49,216 nucleotides of DNA from positions 1-49,216 of the forward strand of contig NZ_FOFB01000039.1 in NCBI RefSeq assembly GCF_900110645.1, written 5' to 3'. The notes under the pieces are model-generated. The model saw nothing but the letters and a program-made list of their open reading frames with translations. It had not been told where the DNA came from and did no database searches. The position numbers were made by a program, and so were the translations under genes. Positions 24,704 to 33,689 of this stretch are shown here, in pieces. The stretch is from Neolewinella agarilytica (GTDB lineage: Bacteria; Bacteroidota; Bacteroidia; Chitinophagales; Saprospiraceae). The first letter of the stretch is position 1; every line of letters begins with the position of its first letter.

Positions 24704-27700
24704 ATGCGTTCGCTCTTATCCAAAATTAGTGTAGGGATTTTGCTTTTGTTTTTCCCTCTGGCGGCTACGGCAGCCAGTCCTTTTGATTTCACTTTCACGG
24801 TGAGTAATTGTAATGAAGTAGCCTTCACCATTACCGGCGGCACGCCGGTGGCCCAGAACTGGGACTTCGGCGACGGAGACCAGGACCCCGCCGCCAGCCC
24901 CGTCCATTTCTACGGCATTGACGGCACTTTTAACGCCTGCCTGACGGCTTCCAACGGGGTGACGACGCAGACCATCTGCAAAGCAGTAACCATCGATCGG
25001 GCCGACTGCTGCACCGGCCCCGCGGCGATCTTCACCGATGTAGACAACTGCTGCTTCGAGCTGAGCCTGGACAACCCCGTTAATCAATTCTTTACGGGCG
25101 TCCGGTTACGGTCCGCCAGCGGCAACCTGAACCCTTTCGCCAGTTTCGATGCGACGAACTGGGGATTGCCTGCCCCGCCGACGATTAACGAAATACACCT
25201 CAATTACACCGGCGCGCGGCATTTGCCGACGGGCGTGACCCCCGCCTTCCGCTTCTGCCTGGCGACACCGCCAACCGGCCCGGAAACCGTCGAGGTAGAG
25301 TGGCTCATCGGGCCAACCGTGGTCTGTACGGAGACCGTTGATTTGACGTGTACGAGCTGCCAGCCGGAGGGCGATACCTTCAGCACCACGATCAAAGCAA
25401 AGGAAGATGCCGCCAACCCGGTCGATTACGAAGAGCGAGGCTACGACATTCTGATTGACGAGCGGAACCCGGGATTCATCGTCGCGGGAATCACCAGTTT
25501 TCTCAATGAACTCGGCAGCAACGGGAACATCTACTTTTCCCATATTGATGACTGCGGAGAGCAGACCAGTCTGCCCATAATTACGGGCGCTAACCGGACC
25601 ATCCCCTACGAGATTGAGGATGTACGCGTGGTGAGCACCATTGGCGAGGGGCTGGCTTTGGATGACGTGACCAATCCTTTTGAATATGTTGCGGTAGCAA
25701 CCGTCAAGAAAGGCAATCGGTACGACTACGTAGTCGTGACCCTGCAGGCGGACGGAACGCTGGATTTTGCCATGGAGGAGATCTTCGAGTCTGACCCCGA
25801 CGAGTTCGTGCACGACATTGAATACGACCCCGTAACCAACTGCCTCGGCATCGTGGGCACGCGGCGGGACGGCAGCAATCTGCCGGTAACCACGAAGTCT
25901 TTTGTACAACGAATTTGCTTCAGCTCCACCACCGGCGTTACCCGCAACCGCCAGGAGTTTGCCATCAATGCGCCGGGCACCTCCCGCACGACGGGCGAGG
26001 CGATCACCTACGATGATGCCAACAAAAGCTGGTTCATCACCGGGCAGACGCCGGACAAAAAGATGTACGTGATGCAGCTGGACAACGGCCTGAACGTGAT
26101 CCACACCGAAGTAGTGGACGTGGACGCAAACGGCGGGACGGAAGAAACGGGTAAGGACATCGTGTTGACGCCTAACAACCAATTAGCGGTGGTCGGTGAT
26201 CAGAAAACGGGCGGCTTTCAGGGATCGTCAAAGGTGTTCCTGACCACCTTCCGCTTGCCCCTTTTACCGCAGTGCGACAACGTGAAACTGAACCGGGTAT
26301 ATGACCTTCCGGGAGACCAGGAAGAAGTCAACAGTTTGGTGGCGCGCACGCAGGTGCAAGGGGGGAACCTGCTATATACTTTTGGTGGCGACCTGAACGC
26401 GGGTGGTGTCGTTGGCATTGGCCCCGAGCGCCGCCGACCCTTCATTATGCAGGTCGACGACAGCGGGGATCCCCGCTGGCAACACCAATACAATGAGGCC
26501 AATCACCTGGAAAAACTGATTGCAGTGGGCGAGGGCTTCGCCGCCGCCGGCCGTACGTCTACCTTCCGCAGTGCGGTCCCCGTCGGTACGTATACTAACG
26601 ACATCTGGGCCGTCCGCGTAGACCCCAACGGCATCTTGCCGAGTTGCGATTGCTTCGATCCGCTCGAAGCTTCCTTCGAAGAGCCGATGCCGGACGTAAA
26701 CTGTGCACCGGTCGATGCCCTCGGCATCGTGGAAGTGGTGAACTTTCAGGACTGGGGAACGGCCATCCTCGGCCGCCACCAGGCGGAGTGCTCGACGGGC
26801 TGCGGTAGCGGCCCTCCCGGAACCCCCTGCCCCTCCGGCTGCTGCGCCTACGTCTCCGGAGTGAAGTTTGAGGACACAAACGGAGACGGCGTCAAAGATC
26901 CCTTCGACCCCAACCTCTGTGGTTGGCAGATCGAGTTGGTGGATCGGATCACCGGTATCGTCGTGCAAACGGCCACGACCAACTCCGCCGGCTTCTACGC
27001 CTTCAGCAACCTCTGCGCGGGAGACTACAGCGTCCGGGAAGTCAACCAGAACTGCTGGAGCCAGACCTTCCCCAGCGCGGCGGCCAACCGCCGCCACGAC
27101 TTCAGCACCAACGGCGAGAGCTACCACTTCAACCTCGACTTCGGTAACACCATCGACATCGACTGCGCGGCCGACAAAGCCAGCCGTCTGACCCAAACCG
27201 CCACCACCCCCAACTGCACCCATGAGCTGGAGATTGACAACAATCTCTGCCTCGACCTGCAACGGGTACACCTGCGCACCACCAACGGCGTCACCTTCGG
27301 CGCTTCCAGCCCGAAGGCGGGCTACCAGTACTGCGCACTCTACCCGCCGCAGGCGACGGAGATCTGTATTGAGGTGGCCGGAGGCGGCCCCATTCCGCGC
27401 ACGAACGCCCAGCAGCTGGTCGACTTTGACCTGACCAACATCTGCTCCTACCAGCAGATCCCCCAGTCGGTCATCATTGACTACCACGTAGACCTGCCTT
27501 GTTCGTTCGATAAAGTGGTTTGCAGTGATACCCTGGTCACGGACTGCCCCATTAGTTGTCCCAATCTTTGCACCGGCGTCAGCGCCCAAAGTGCCGTTGA
27601 TACGATGAGCGGACCTTGCTGTTACGATATTCTGCTGACCAACACCCGCCCCGATCTGTTCACCCAGGTGAACGTGAAGGCGCTCGGTGGCATCAGCATC

Positions 27701-30700
27701 GTCAGTCCCGTTATCACCGACCCCAACTGGTTCTACCTGAGCCAAACGACCAGCGAGTTGCAACTGATCCAAACCCAGGGCAACGCCTGCCCCGGCAGCG
27801 GCCTGGCCTTTATGCCTACGGGCACTTACTCGCCCGTCACCATCTGTCTGGATAACTACACGAGCAGCCCCCAACAAGTGGAGGTGGAATGGCTGACCTG
27901 CGACGGGCAGGCCTGCTCCGATACGCTTGATTTCTTCTGCCCGATTGAGGAACCGACCGGCTGTGCCAAGATCACCCGCGATACTTTTTACTGCGACCAG
28001 AACGGACAGTATAAATACGATTTCGACTTCCTGAGTTGCTGGGACAAAGACATCAAATCGCTGACCGTCAATTACCTGGACCCCAGCGGAGCGACGGTCT
28101 CCCCGACCAGCATCAGCTTCAGCCCGGAGGTCAGCCCCAACGGAACGGGAAGCGGAACGCTCTGCTTCGACAATATCGGCACGGCGAACTTCCTGGAGTT
28201 TCAACTCCAGTTCTTCGAGGATAGTTGCTGCTTCTGCTTCTCCGATACCCTGCGGATGGAGATTCCGGAATGCCCCTGTGATGGCTGTGAAGACCTGGAA
28301 TACACGACCACGAAAATCGGCCCCGACTCCACCTGCTGCTGGGCACTCGACATCGAGAATCCCTGCCTGATCGACATGAAGAGCATCGAGCTGAACCTGA
28401 AGGGCGGCGTGGAGTTTCGCACCCTCAGCGCCGGTTCCGGCTGGTTCTTCCAGAACCTGAACAACTCCGTGACCCGCTTCCAGCCACTGCTGCCGCCTCC
28501 GGGCACGACGCCGATTCCAACCGGCCCGATCAACAATAAGATCGAGTTCTGCCTGACGAACTACGATAACCCGATCGTGCTGCCACAACTGCTGGAGATC
28601 AACTGGATCGATATGCAGGACAGCATTGTTTGTCAGGACAGCCTGACCTTCGACTGTGCGCCACTGCCGCCGGACACTTGTCTGGTAATCCTGAACGACA
28701 CCATCATCTGCCTGCCCGACGGCACTTATGCGTATCAGTGGGACGTCGTGAACCAGAGTAACACCACCGCTACGCACATCTACGTGCACACGAGCTACAC
28801 GACGCCAGCGGGCGGGGTGATCACGCCCGGTGCACCGTACTCCTTCGCCGTGACGATTCCGCCAAACGTTGCCCCGATCAGTATGCCCGCCATCAACGTC
28901 AGCAACGTGAACCCGGGCGATCAGTTCTGTCTGCGCGCTTCGATCTACAACACGATCAACACGCCGCCAGATGGCAACTTCTGCTGCCACGGGGATACGA
29001 CGTGTATCATTATTCCCGAATGTCCGCCAATGGAAGACCTCGGCGACTGCTGCGACAGCCTCTGGGTCTACGGCAATGAGCTGGCCAACGTGCCGCAGCG
29101 CATTCAGCATTTCGCTGGCCACAACTTCGTGCTGGCCAAAGAGACCGATGCTGCCGGACAAACCCACTCCGTCTTCGCCAAATTCGATGGCTTCGGTACC
29201 CTCATCTGGGAAACCAAGCTGACGGCGGAAGTAGAAATGCTGGACTTCACGCCCACCGCCGCCGGAGACTTCCTGCTGGTGGGCCGCACGACGCCTCTGC
29301 TGAGCAATGGCTGGCAGAACAATCGCTCCGCGCTGGCCAAAATCAACGCCAACGGCACCCTCGGTTTTATCCGGGAGTATGACAATTTGGGGCGGGAATC
29401 CTTCATCCGCATCATCAATCATCCCTGGGCAGCGGACCCCGTTAACCGCTACTACATCCTTGGCCTCGAGAACCAGGATGGCACCAACAACAGTGCCAAC
29501 GACGAAGCCCACCTCTACAACATCGACGATGCTGGCAACATCAACTGGGGTCAGGAGTATACCTACGTGGACCCAACGGACAACCTGGACAGCAGCGATG
29601 ATCAGATCGTAGGGATGACACCGCTCCGTAACGGCAACTTACTGCTGGTGGGCGACGAGCAGGACCGCAAAGGCGTACTTCACCTCGTCTTCGGCCCGAC
29701 CGGAGAAACCATCAATGCTTTCTATACCGATCAGGACATCCGCTTCCGCGATGCGCTGGAGCTGCCCGATGGACGTATCGTTGTCGTCGGTGGCCGGTAC
29801 CAAAGAAGTGGTAATACCACTGTCTTTGATGGCATGATCTGGCTCTTTGACGCAAGCCTGCGCCAGGAACTGGATGATCTCCGCTACGTAAACCAGTCTG
29901 CCGGCCTGCTCACCGACATCGAACTCGGTGCCAACGGCGAGCTCTACGCTACGGCGACGGACCGCAACGGCCGTCCGCTCATCCTCAACTACACCTACAA
30001 CGCCGCGACCCAGCAGATACTGGAAAACAAGACCCGCTACCTGAACGAACCGGCGGCGGACTACTTCCGCGCACGCCTGTACACCACGCCCGCTGATGGC
30101 CGCCTCTACTACACCGATGGCCGGCAGGACCACCCCGATGGCTTTGGCGACTTCGACGTCTTCCACGGCTCGTTCTCGCTCAGCCTGGCCGATACCTGTC
30201 TGGTAGACACGACCCTGGTCTACGTCGGCAACATGATCCAGATGCAACGCACGAAGGTGCCCGATACCCTCTACCAGCTACCTGTGCCCACCAACGGCCT
30301 CACCGCCGTGCCGCCCAACTACCAGAATGGGAACCTGTGTAGCGGAACGGACAGCATCGACTGCTGTGATGAGATGCGCTTCTTTGATGCCACCGCTGCC
30401 TACCAGGTGAACCGGATCGGGAACACGATCACGATAGACAATCCACTGATCGGCGCCTGTATGCTCGTTGATATCGACTGGGGAGACGGTACTACGGTGC
30501 AGGTCGGCCAGGGGGGCTTCCCCGTGAGCCACAGCTACACGGGCTCCATTCCTCCGAGCATCTGCCTGCTGCAAACCGAGCTGAACAACAATGACCCCAA
30601 TGATGTCTGCTGGGAATGGGAAGACTGTGAAATGGTGGTGTCCAACCGGGAGCTTCGATTCGACAAGGCCTTCCGGGTGGCTCCTAATCCGACCACCGGA

Positions 30701-30907
30701 TTCGTGTCGCTGAGCTGGAGCCCGGATTTCCGCCCGGACCTCCTTACCGTTCTGGACGGACAGGGTAGGGTGCTACTACGCGAAAAGCTGAGTGGGCTCT
30801 CTGCTACCCATCCATTACGCCTTGATGACTTCCCGGCAGGAATGTACTTCCTGCGTCTGGAGGGAGGTCAAACGGGCCTGGCCATCAAGCGGATCATCAA
30901 ACAGTAA
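24704..30907 (+). CDS. large secreted protein with PKD, SdrD-B-like and propeller-like regions and type IX sorting domain
   Basis: This 2067-residue protein has a signal peptide (about 1-23), a PKD-like domain with NWDFGDGDQDP near 55-65, a propeller-like region (about 240-640), a B-type Ig-like domain (GVKFEDTNGDGVKDPFDPN near 719-737), four recurring Cys-rich modules that start with C(C/T)x(D/E)L/I...N, a second propeller-like region (about 1445-1850), and a second WGDG PKD-like segment. It ends in FRVAPNPTTGFVSL...GMYFLRLEGG...KRIIKQ, the type A C-terminal sorting signal of type IX secretion. It should be a cell-surface or released protein, perhaps an adhesin. A strong terminator follows. 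The reverse-strand 1046-residue frame inside it is a codon-bias shadow. Confidence 0.88.
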   Translation: MRSLLSKISVGILLLFFPLAATAASPFDFTFTVSNCNEVAFTITGGTPVAQNWDFGDGDQDPAASPVHFYGIDGTFNACLTASNGVTTQTICKAVTIDRADCCTGPAAIFTDVDNCCFELSLDNPVNQFFTGVRLRSASGNLNPFASFDATNWGLPAPPTINEIHLNYTGARHLPTGVTPAFRFCLATPPTGPETVEVEWLIGPTVVCTETVDLTCTSCQPEGDTFSTTIKAKEDAANPVDYEERGYDILIDERNPGFIVAGITSFLNELGSNGNIYFSHIDDCGEQTSLPIITGANRTIPYEIEDVRVVSTIGEGLALDDVTNPFEYVAVATVKKGNRYDYVVVTLQADGTLDFAMEEIFESDPDEFVHDIEYDPVTNCLGIVGTRRDGSNLPVTTKSFVQRICFSSTTGVTRNRQEFAINAPGTSRTTGEAITYDDANKSWFITGQTPDKKMYVMQLDNGLNVIHTEVVDVDANGGTEETGKDIVLTPNNQLAVVGDQKTGGFQGSSKVFLTTFRLPLLPQCDNVKLNRVYDLPGDQEEVNSLVARTQVQGGNLLYTFGGDLNAGGVVGIGPERRRPFIMQVDDSGDPRWQHQYNEANHLEKLIAVGEGFAAAGRTSTFRSAVPVGTYTNDIWAVRVDPNGILPSCDCFDPLEASFEEPMPDVNCAPVDALGIVEVVNFQDWGTAILGRHQAECSTGCGSGPPGTPCPSGCCAYVSGVKFEDTNGDGVKDPFDPNLCGWQIELVDRITGIVVQTATTNSAGFYAFSNLCAGDYSVREVNQNCWSQTFPSAAANRRHDFSTNGESYHFNLDFGNTIDIDCAADKASRLTQTATTPNCTHELEIDNNLCLDLQRVHLRTTNGVTFGASSPKAGYQYCALYPPQATEICIEVAGGGPIPRTNAQQLVDFDLTNICSYQQIPQSVIIDYHVDLPCSFDKVVCSDTLVTDCPISCPNLCTGVSAQSAVDTMSGPCCYDILLTNTRPDLFTQVNVKALGGISIVSPVITDPNWFYLSQTTSELQLIQTQGNACPGSGLAFMPTGTYSPVTICLDNYTSSPQQVEVEWLTCDGQACSDTLDFFCPIEEPTGCAKITRDTFYCDQNGQYKYDFDFLSCWDKDIKSLTVNYLDPSGATVSPTSISFSPEVSPNGTGSGTLCFDNIGTANFLEFQLQFFEDSCCFCFSDTLRMEIPECPCDGCEDLEYTTTKIGPDSTCCWALDIENPCLIDMKSIELNLKGGVEFRTLSAGSGWFFQNLNNSVTRFQPLLPPPGTTPIPTGPINNKIEFCLTNYDNPIVLPQLLEINWIDMQDSIVCQDSLTFDCAPLPPDTCLVILNDTIICLPDGTYAYQWDVVNQSNTTATHIYVHTSYTTPAGGVITPGAPYSFAVTIPPNVAPISMPAINVSNVNPGDQFCLRASIYNTINTPPDGNFCCHGDTTCIIIPECPPMEDLGDCCDSLWVYGNELANVPQRIQHFAGHNFVLAKETDAAGQTHSVFAKFDGFGTLIWETKLTAEVEMLDFTPTAAGDFLLVGRTTPLLSNGWQNNRSALAKINANGTLGFIREYDNLGRESFIRIINHPWAADPVNRYYILGLENQDGTNNSANDEAHLYNIDDAGNINWGQEYTYVDPTDNLDSSDDQIVGMTPLRNGNLLLVGDEQDRKGVLHLVFGPTGETINAFYTDQDIRFRDALELPDGRIVVVGGRYQRSGNTTVFDGMIWLFDASLRQELDDLRYVNQSAGLLTDIELGANGELYATATDRNGRPLILNYTYNAATQQILENKTRYLNEPAADYFRARLYTTPADGRLYYTDGRQDHPDGFGDFDVFHGSFSLSLADTCLVDTTLVYVGNMIQMQRTKVPDTLYQLPVPTNGLTAVPPNYQNGNLCSGTDSIDCCDEMRFFDATAAYQVNRIGNTITIDNPLIGACMLVDIDWGDGTTVQVGQGGFPVSHSYTGSIPPSICLLQTELNNNDPNDVCWEWEDCEMVVSNRELRFDKAFRVAPNPTTGFVSLSWSPDFRPDLLTVLDGQGRVLLREKLSGLSATHPLRLDDFPAGMYFLRLEGGQTGLAIKRIIKQ
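27566..27590 (+). repeat. dispersed motif inside the large secreted protein gene
   Basis: CTTTGCACCGGCGTCAGCGCC followed by CAAAG encodes LCTGVSAQS in the middle of the mature protein, so the motif is tolerated inside a folded region and not only in signal peptides. A reverse copy (GCGCGCACGCAGGTGCAAG) is at 26342-26360. Confidence 0.6.
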
Positions 30908-30931
30908 TTAATCAGTTTTGAATTTGGGTTG

Positions 30932-30971
30932 GGACCCGGTCGTTGCTTCGGTGACGGCCGGGTCTTTTTTT
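30932..30971 (+). terminator. intrinsic terminator after the large secreted protein
   Basis: GACCCGG pairs with CCGGGTC across a 17-nt loop and is followed by seven T residues, a textbook Rho-independent terminator about 25 bp after the stop codon. The next bases form a reverse copy of the dispersed motif. Confidence 0.85.
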
Positions 30972-30993
30972 GGGCGCGGGACCGCAGGTGCAG
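30968..30993 (-). repeat. dispersed motif, reverse copy (TTTGGGCGCGGGACCGCAGG...)
   Basis: A well-preserved reverse copy directly overlaps the T tract of the terminator and sits just before the recombinase pseudogene. Confidence 0.65.
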
Positions 30994-31082
30994 GGGGGGG
31001 GGAAGGAGCAGGGGATGGGCGCTGCTGTTTGCGGGATGACTTCCTTTGTTGGTTTAGCTATGCCCCCCGGCCCCTTTTGCTG

Positions 31083-31376
31083 AGCAGCAAAGGTAAGAAA
31101 GACCGATACACCACGCTTTCGGATAGTTTATTGGTAGAACTGCGGGAGTACTACAAGGAGTATCGGCCGTCCTACTGTCTGTTTGAGGGGCAAAGTGGCG
31201 GGCAGTATAGTCGGAGGAGCGTGCAAGCGATTTTTTCGAAAATCGGTTGTGAAAAGTTGCGTCAACAGTACCCAATATGGCCTCGTAACCGTAAATTGCA
31301 TCGTTCACGACAATCATTTGATGAAGTTGCGGTTTTGCTCCAGAATTTGGTCCTGTATGCGCAATTTAGTGATTGA
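31083..31376 (+). pseudogene. tyrosine recombinase/integrase C-terminal fragment, frameshifted
   Basis: The frame from 31083 encodes SSKGKKDRYTTLSDSLLVEL followed by a REYYKEYRP, LFEGQ, YSRRSVQAIFSK series, which is the mid-catalytic-domain pattern (KGKKDR beta-hairpin and SVQ.I helix) of Xer-like tyrosine recombinases of Bacteroidota. After about 31237 the frame is lost. A decayed version of the LHxLRHSFATHLLQNG box can be traced as LHRSRQSF...LLQN near 31300-31350, with the key RH changed to RQ. The N-terminal SAM-like domain and the first catalytic Arg are missing. No IntI-type extra helix is visible in the part that remains. It is transcribed towards the cassette array that begins about 40 bp further on and is probably the dead recombinase of that array. 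Confidence 0.75.
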
Positions 31377-31415
31377 GATATTGGCTGTATGTGTAATAGA
31401 TGCGGTTACAAGTAT

Positions 31416-31425
31416 GTTCCGCAAC
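31416..31425 (+). other. array entry site (attI-like or attC core GTTCCGCAAC)
   Basis: These 10 bases are exactly complementary to 31945-31954 near the 3' end of the first cassette, which marks the left boundary of that cassette by the same rule that holds for the four others. No large folded core is obvious to the left, so it is more likely an attI-like entry point than an attC. The repeated ATGCGCAA at about 31359 and 31429 flanks it. Confidence 0.65.
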
Positions 31426-32009
31426 ATATGCGCAACAAATATTTGTGGGGCTATCGCCCCGTCCGAATGTTTGATCAAAGGATCACTACAAAGGGCTGGT
31501 GGCCTGGAAGACCGAATATCGCATCGTTCGCAAGCCCTGATTTTCAAGGCAAATCATTAGCGGCAGGGCAGACAAAGCGGCAAAAGAAGCTTTTGTAGCA
31601 CTTGGCTACCAGTCGTTACAGGTCTGTAAGACTTGAGCTTGCGAACGATGCGAGTCGGGAAAAAGTTTAGGGCCACCGGCCAGTTAAATTAAAAAGTGCT
31701 CCTTTGCATTCGGTATATTTGTTTCCGGCAGTCGGGAGAATAGATGTATTCAACCGTCCGTCTGCCGGACATTGGAAAACGATCAGTGGATCATTTCTCC
31801 TCGGCGCAGCGTAACGATTCCTCCGGAAGAACGGCGAGACTACCCGTAGTCACGTCCATACTTCCTTATCTGGAGGAAACCGCCAAAAGAAAGAAGCTGA
31901 CGCTTCAAAAAAAAAGAAATATCTTTTGGCTTCGAAACGCAAACGTTGCGGAACGTCAGAGAATCGTCAATGTCCGACTTCGTCAGGACACTGCGTTTCT
32001 CAACGTTCG
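31417..32009 (+). other. cassette 0, no convincing gene
   Basis: This 593-bp segment is bounded by the GTT cores at 31416 and 32009. It is less AT-rich than the other cassettes. No open frame resembles a known protein; the longest, 31744-32013, ends inside the recombination core and I do not trust it. It contains a perfect 16-bp inverted repeat (TCGCATCGTTCGCAAG at 31519-31534 and CTTGCGAACGATGCGA at 31638-31653), a GGGGCTATCGCCCC hairpin near 31446, and a CCAAAAGA...TCTTTTGG stem near 31880-31928. It may be a non-coding or decayed cassette. Confidence 0.55.
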
Positions 32010-32018
32010 TTAGCTGCT
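31945..32018 (+). other. attC-like site 0
   Basis: The left box GTTGCGGAAC (31945-31954) pairs with 31416-31425, and the right core GTTAGCTGCT (32009-32018) starts the next cassette. Between them lies an imperfect stem: GAACGT with ACGTTC, GAGAA with TTCTC, and TGTCC with GGACA around the loop. The sequence differs from sites 1-3 but the fold is the same. Confidence 0.7.
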
Positions 32019-32044
32019 ATGAAAAAAATAAAAAAACCAACGAA

Positions 32045-32698
32045 ATGGATGACAAAATCGAAAAGTATTTAGCCAAATTAGAAAACGAAATAACAGACGG
32101 AAATTGGAAATTATTTGAATTTTCGAAAGATTGGTTGATGACTTTTGATACAGAAGCGGGAGTTTATGCGATAAGAGAAGAAGGAAAACTTTGCTATGTT
32201 GGAGAAACAGGAAGTATCAGAAAAAGAATGAAAGATTTACTTGATACCCGAAATCATTCATTGCGACGGACGATTGGAAATAAAAGATTTTCAGATAAAG
32301 AAGGATATGTAGTTGGAACAGCGAGTAAAAAATTTCCAGATAAATTTGAAGAAAAATTAAACAGGATATTTGAAGATAATTTTGAAGTTTCAGCGATTGT
32401 AGTAAAAATCGGACGAAAAGAACTTGAAGAAAGATTGGTGGAGAAATTAAAACCAATTTACAATTCGAGAGAAAAAAGAAAGGCGGATAAACCTCAGAAA
32501 GCATATTCGATTTCGGAAATACGAAATACACATCAAAATGCTTATCGACCTTGGAATGAAGAGGAAGAAAGAAAAATAATAGAGTTGTCTAATCAAGGAA
32601 AAACAGCAAAAGAAATTAGAGAAATTGTGGGAAGAAATAAAGGAGCGATTTCGTCACGATTGAGAAAAATAAGAGAAAGAAGCGAACGCAGTAGCTAA
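32045..32698 (+). CDS. GIY-YIG domain protein with C-terminal helix-turn-helix (cassette 1)
   Basis: This is a 217-residue protein, the main gene of the first coding cassette. The GIY-YIG nuclease core appears as GVY (39-41), YVG (51-53) and Arg59 in SIRKRM, with the later EERLVEKLKPIYN segment supplying the conserved Glu and Asn. The C-terminal 45 residues (YRPWNEEEERKIIELSNQGK...) look like a Myb/SANT-type or resolvase-like DNA-binding helix-turn-helix. The start at 32045 (MDDKIEK) is the only plausible one inside the cassette; the longer frame runs back through the recombination site. The gene is very AT-rich compared with the chromosome. Roles could include DNA cleavage in defence or mobility, but this is inference. 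Confidence 0.75.
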   Translation: MDDKIEKYLAKLENEITDGNWKLFEFSKDWLMTFDTEAGVYAIREEGKLCYVGETGSIRKRMKDLLDTRNHSLRRTIGNKRFSDKEGYVVGTASKKFPDKFEEKLNRIFEDNFEVSAIVVKIGRKELEERLVEKLKPIYNSREKRKADKPQKAYSISEIRNTHQNAYRPWNEEEERKIIELSNQGKTAKEIREIVGRNKGAISSRLRKIRERSERSS

Positions 32699-32714
32699 AA
32701 AACCATCAATTGTT

Positions 32715-32954
32715 ATGAAAAAAATCATCTTAATATTAATCGTAGTGTCAATTCTAATATTGAATATTCTATTTTTAGTAAACAATGGTTTAGATGAAAA
32801 ATATTTGATTTCTCCCTTTGAAACAGGAGATGACATCTTAGAATTAAAAAGAATTGCAAATCAAAAATTAGAAGATACCAATTCAATTACCTTAATAAAT
32901 CTCGGATTGTTTTTAAGCTATATTTTTGTGAATTGGTTTAACAACAAGAAATGA
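32715..32954 (+). CDS. small membrane protein (cassette 1)
   Basis: This 79-residue protein has an N-terminal hydrophobic helix (IILILIVVSILILNILFLV) and a second near the C-terminus (LINLGLFLSYIFVNWF). It starts 16 bp after the GIY-YIG stop and ends 20 bp before attC site 1, so both genes share one cassette. I recognise no family. It could be a toxin, an immunity factor or an unrelated small membrane protein. Confidence 0.6.
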   Translation: MKKIILILIVVSILILNILFLVNNGLDEKYLISPFETGDDILELKRIANQKLEDTNSITLINLGLFLSYIFVNWFNNKK

Positions 32955-32974
32955 TTCTAAAGAGAAGAAAACAC

Positions 32975-33048
32975 AGCAGCTAACAAAGTATATGACGGTC
33001 ATGCTCCCTAAGCGGTCGCACGCCGCATATACGAGACCGTTATGCTCA
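32975..33048 (+). other. attC-like site 1
   Basis: The left box AGCAGCTAAC (32975-32984) is exactly complementary to the core at 32009-32018 at the front of the same cassette. The right core GTTATGCTCA (33039-33048) opens the next cassette. The inner 54 bases share GTATATGACGGTCATGC and GCCGCATATACGAGACC with site 2; GTATATG pairs with CATATAC, with an unpaired A as expected for an extrahelical base. Confidence 0.88.
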
Positions 33049-33060
33049 AGTAAGAAAAAA

Positions 33061-33582
33061 ATGAAACCACTCATTCAAATACTGATTTCAATTGTTTTAA
33101 TTAGTTGCGGAGACAAGCAATCAGCAAATAAAGAAGTAAATACTGAAATCAATCAAAAAAAGAAGGAAACCAATTTGCCAATAAAAGAGGAATTCAAACC
33201 CGATTCTTCTTATGTTGAATTTTGGTGTTCGATAGAAGTTTTAAAGAAAACATCCGAAAACATAAATAAATTAGATTTAGTAACTGTAGCTGAGTTTCTT
33301 GCATCATTTCATAATGAATGTGCAAATAATGTCGAGTTTTTAGAATGGTCAAATGAATTACTCTTTGAAGTAGCTAAAAACAAACCAGACTTTCTTTTGC
33401 AGATTTTAAATAAAAATGATTCGTTAGATAAAGACTTAATCAAAAGCGAATTTGAAAATCCGATTCACGACGGATTTGATATAAATGATATAATTGAGAA
33501 AATCGAAATGTCGAATTCCTCAGAAGAAATAAAAGAAGAAATTACCGAATCATTGAAAATAGCGAAATCTAAATTAGAATAA
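33061..33582 (+). CDS. lipoprotein (cassette 2)
   Basis: This is a 173-residue protein with signal peptide MKPLIQILISIVLISC and a lipobox ending in Cys16. The mature part is highly charged and helical, rich in Lys, Glu and Asn, with SYVEFWCSIEVLKKTSENIN in the middle. No known domain is recognised. The start at 33061 lies 22 bp after the cassette boundary; the longer frame from 32992 translates the recombination site. It is the only gene in this 618-bp cassette and its stop is 10 bp before the next site. Confidence 0.7.
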   Translation: MKPLIQILISIVLISCGDKQSANKEVNTEINQKKKETNLPIKEEFKPDSSYVEFWCSIEVLKKTSENINKLDLVTVAEFLASFHNECANNVEFLEWSNELLFEVAKNKPDFLLQILNKNDSLDKDLIKSEFENPIHDGFDINDIIEKIEMSNSSEEIKEEITESLKIAKSKLE

Positions 33583-33591
33583 AAAGAAACC

Positions 33592-33666
33592 TGAGCATAA
33601 CATTGTATATGACGGTCATGCCCAGCAAAAGCTGGTCACGCCGCATATACGAGACCGTTCTACCTC
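33592..33666 (+). other. attC-like site 2
   Basis: The left box TGAGCATAAC (33592-33601) is exactly complementary to 33039-33048. The right core is GTTCTACCTC (33657-33666). The inner region is nearly identical to site 1 except for the central CCAGCaaaaGCTGG hairpin, which also appears in site 3. Site 2 therefore links sites 1 and 3 as one family. Confidence 0.9.
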
Positions 33667-33689
33667 ATTAAAATAAAGAAAAAAGCAAA

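Noticed and set aside
26372..29512. 1046-codon open frame on the reverse strand
   Set aside because: It lies wholly inside the giant secreted-protein gene, has low-complexity Val/Gly/Arg composition and no signal or domain; it results from the codon bias of the opposite strand.
31744..32013. 89-codon frame in cassette 0
   Set aside because: It stops within the recombination core, has no recognisable motif and overlaps hairpins; coding is not supported.
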